A stretch of DNA of 14,570 bases from an uncultured Planctomycetota bacterium (GTDB taxonomy: Bacteria > Planctomycetota > Phycisphaerae > Sedimentisphaerales > Anaerobacaceae). Below the pieces are notes generated by a model. It was not told the origin of the DNA and did no database searches. It worked only from the letters and a program-made list of their open reading frames with translations. Positions within the stretch are counted from its first letter, which is position 1; each line of letters opens with the position of its first letter. The stretch lies in assembly GCA_903927855.1 (NCBI GenBank), contig CAIYOL010000275.1, forward strand, positions 1 through 14,570, written 5' to 3'. Both the position numbers and the translations under genes were made by a program. Below, piece by piece: positions 13,953 through 14,570 of the stretch.

Positions 13953-14570
13953 TTAGCTTTCCAATGCTTCATAGAGGCTTTCTTTAAACTTGTTTTCATC
14001 CTCATTGTTATAAAAAGGAACGCCGGTTATTCTATATTTGTCTTTTTTCCCAAAAGTAAGCAATTTGCCTTTGAATCGTTCTTTAATTTCATCCAAAAAC
14101 TGCGCCTTCCATTTTTCATTTTCACTCGTTCTTATATGTTTTCCTTTAGGCTCTATAAATAGCTGATAAGTCAGTATTCGACCGTCTTTTTGCTTTAGGA
14201 ATAAGACGAAATCAGGCTCAAAGGCTTTACCGTCTGAGAAATTATATATTTTAAAATGTCTTTCGTTTCGTAGCAGATAAATGTTCTCGTATTTTTTCTT
14301 CAAATCATTAATCTGCCTGTCCAGCATTCTAACAAACGCTTTTTCCTCACTTGTTCCGTAGTTGGCATTAAAGGCATACCATTCTTTGTCCTCTACGAAA
14401 TCCTCATCGCCATTTGCTCTTTCATCTTTTTTGTCGATATTCAAAGTTTTATCGTAAAAAATTATTTGGATGTCTGCCGCTTTAAAATCCCTCGTCCCTT
14501 GAAATTCTGTTGTATTGTTCTTAATTTCGTTTTCTATTCTCTCAAGCAGACCTGTTAAAGCATTAAGATA
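13953..14570 (-). CDS. C-terminal part of a restriction enzyme Res/R-subunit-like helicase-nuclease (5'-truncated by window edge)
   Basis: The frame is open from the last base of the window to a TAA at 13955-13953, giving 205 visible residues. The TTG at 14444 is not the start, since 42 codons of open frame precede it. 'FEPDFVLFL' (117-125) followed by 'YQLFIEPKGKHI' (135-146) gives D120 and E140-x-K142, a PD-(D/E)xK nuclease site. It is set in the context typical of the C-terminal endonuclease domain of type III restriction Res subunits and related DEAD/DEAH helicase-nucleases. 'YGTSEEKAFVRML' (71-83) and 'KWKAQFLDEI' (153-162) also match that domain. The helicase part would lie beyond 14570. 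The region is AT-rich compared with 2000-13400, consistent with a defence gene gained by transfer. Whether a methyltransferase partner exists cannot be seen. Confidence 0.75.
   Translation of the reverse strand, partial: YLNALTGLLERIENEIKNNTTEFQGTRDFKAADIQIIFYDKTLNIDKKDERANGDEDFVEDKEWYAFNANYGTSEEKAFVRMLDRQINDLKKKYENIYLLRNERHFKIYNFSDGKAFEPDFVLFLKQKDGRILTYQLFIEPKGKHIRTSENEKWKAQFLDEIKERFKGKLLTFGKKDKYRITGVPFYNNEDENKFKESLYEALES

Noticed and set aside
14442..14444. TTG at 14444 as the start of a 163-residue protein.
   Set aside because: The same frame is open for 42 more codons to the window edge and reads as plausible protein, so the gene is cut by the edge rather than starting here.

Overview
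The window looks like chromosomal DNA of a bacterium with a double membrane, most likely a planctomycete-type organism (Phycisphaerae or a relative). Three things point there: a large protein ending in a GspG-like 'LPKDPF ... YSLGPD ... GDIVF' tail, a polytopic membrane protein ending in 'LTRPKVKEQF', and a reduced type II secretion/type IV pilus-like operon beside an ECF sigma/anti-sigma pair. This placement is inference from family resemblance. No marker gene is present.

Layout. (1) 1-1978, plus strand, visibly AT-richer than what follows: the 3' part of a large protein with the GspG-like tail, then a predicted eight-helix membrane protein of unknown function. (2) 1984-6568, minus strand, convergent with region 1 across only 5 bases: mlaE-like permease, mlaF-like ATPase, and a 967-residue FAD/iron-sulfur oxidoreductase (GlcD+GlcF fusion). 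They are tightly spaced (14-base gap, then a 4-base ATGA overlap) and have a good sigma-70-type promoter at 6657-6685. (3) 6569-6804, noncoding, with inverted and direct repeats. (4) 6805-12144, minus strand: a six-gene pseudopilus-type operon in the order gspE, gspF, a second and enlarged gspF-like gene, and three small pseudopilin genes. The second gspF-like gene carries a 51-codon tandem duplication in its membrane-spanning N-terminus. (5) 12145-12304, a divergent promoter region. (6) 12305-13374, plus strand: an ECF-type sigma factor and an overlapping zinc-finger (ZAS-type) anti-sigma factor. (7) 13375-13678, noncoding, with a cluster of GC-rich hairpins, some sharing a TATTTAGCCCC boundary that also occurs at 6705. 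(8) 13679-14570, minus strand, AT-rich: a 64-residue protein resembling part of GIY-YIG domains, and the C-terminal part of a restriction helicase/nuclease with a visible PD-(D/E)xK site, cut off by the window edge.

How the genes may work together. The E ATPase and two F-type platform proteins could assemble a short pseudopilus from the three small pseudopilins. No secretin, prepilin peptidase or canonical major pilin is in the window, so these would have to come from elsewhere. The divergent sigma/anti-sigma pair is the obvious candidate regulator of that operon. MlaE and MlaF would form the inner-membrane core of a lipid transporter, but the substrate-binding MlaD (MCE) partner is absent here. 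Why they share an operon with a lactate/glycolate-type dehydrogenase is not clear.
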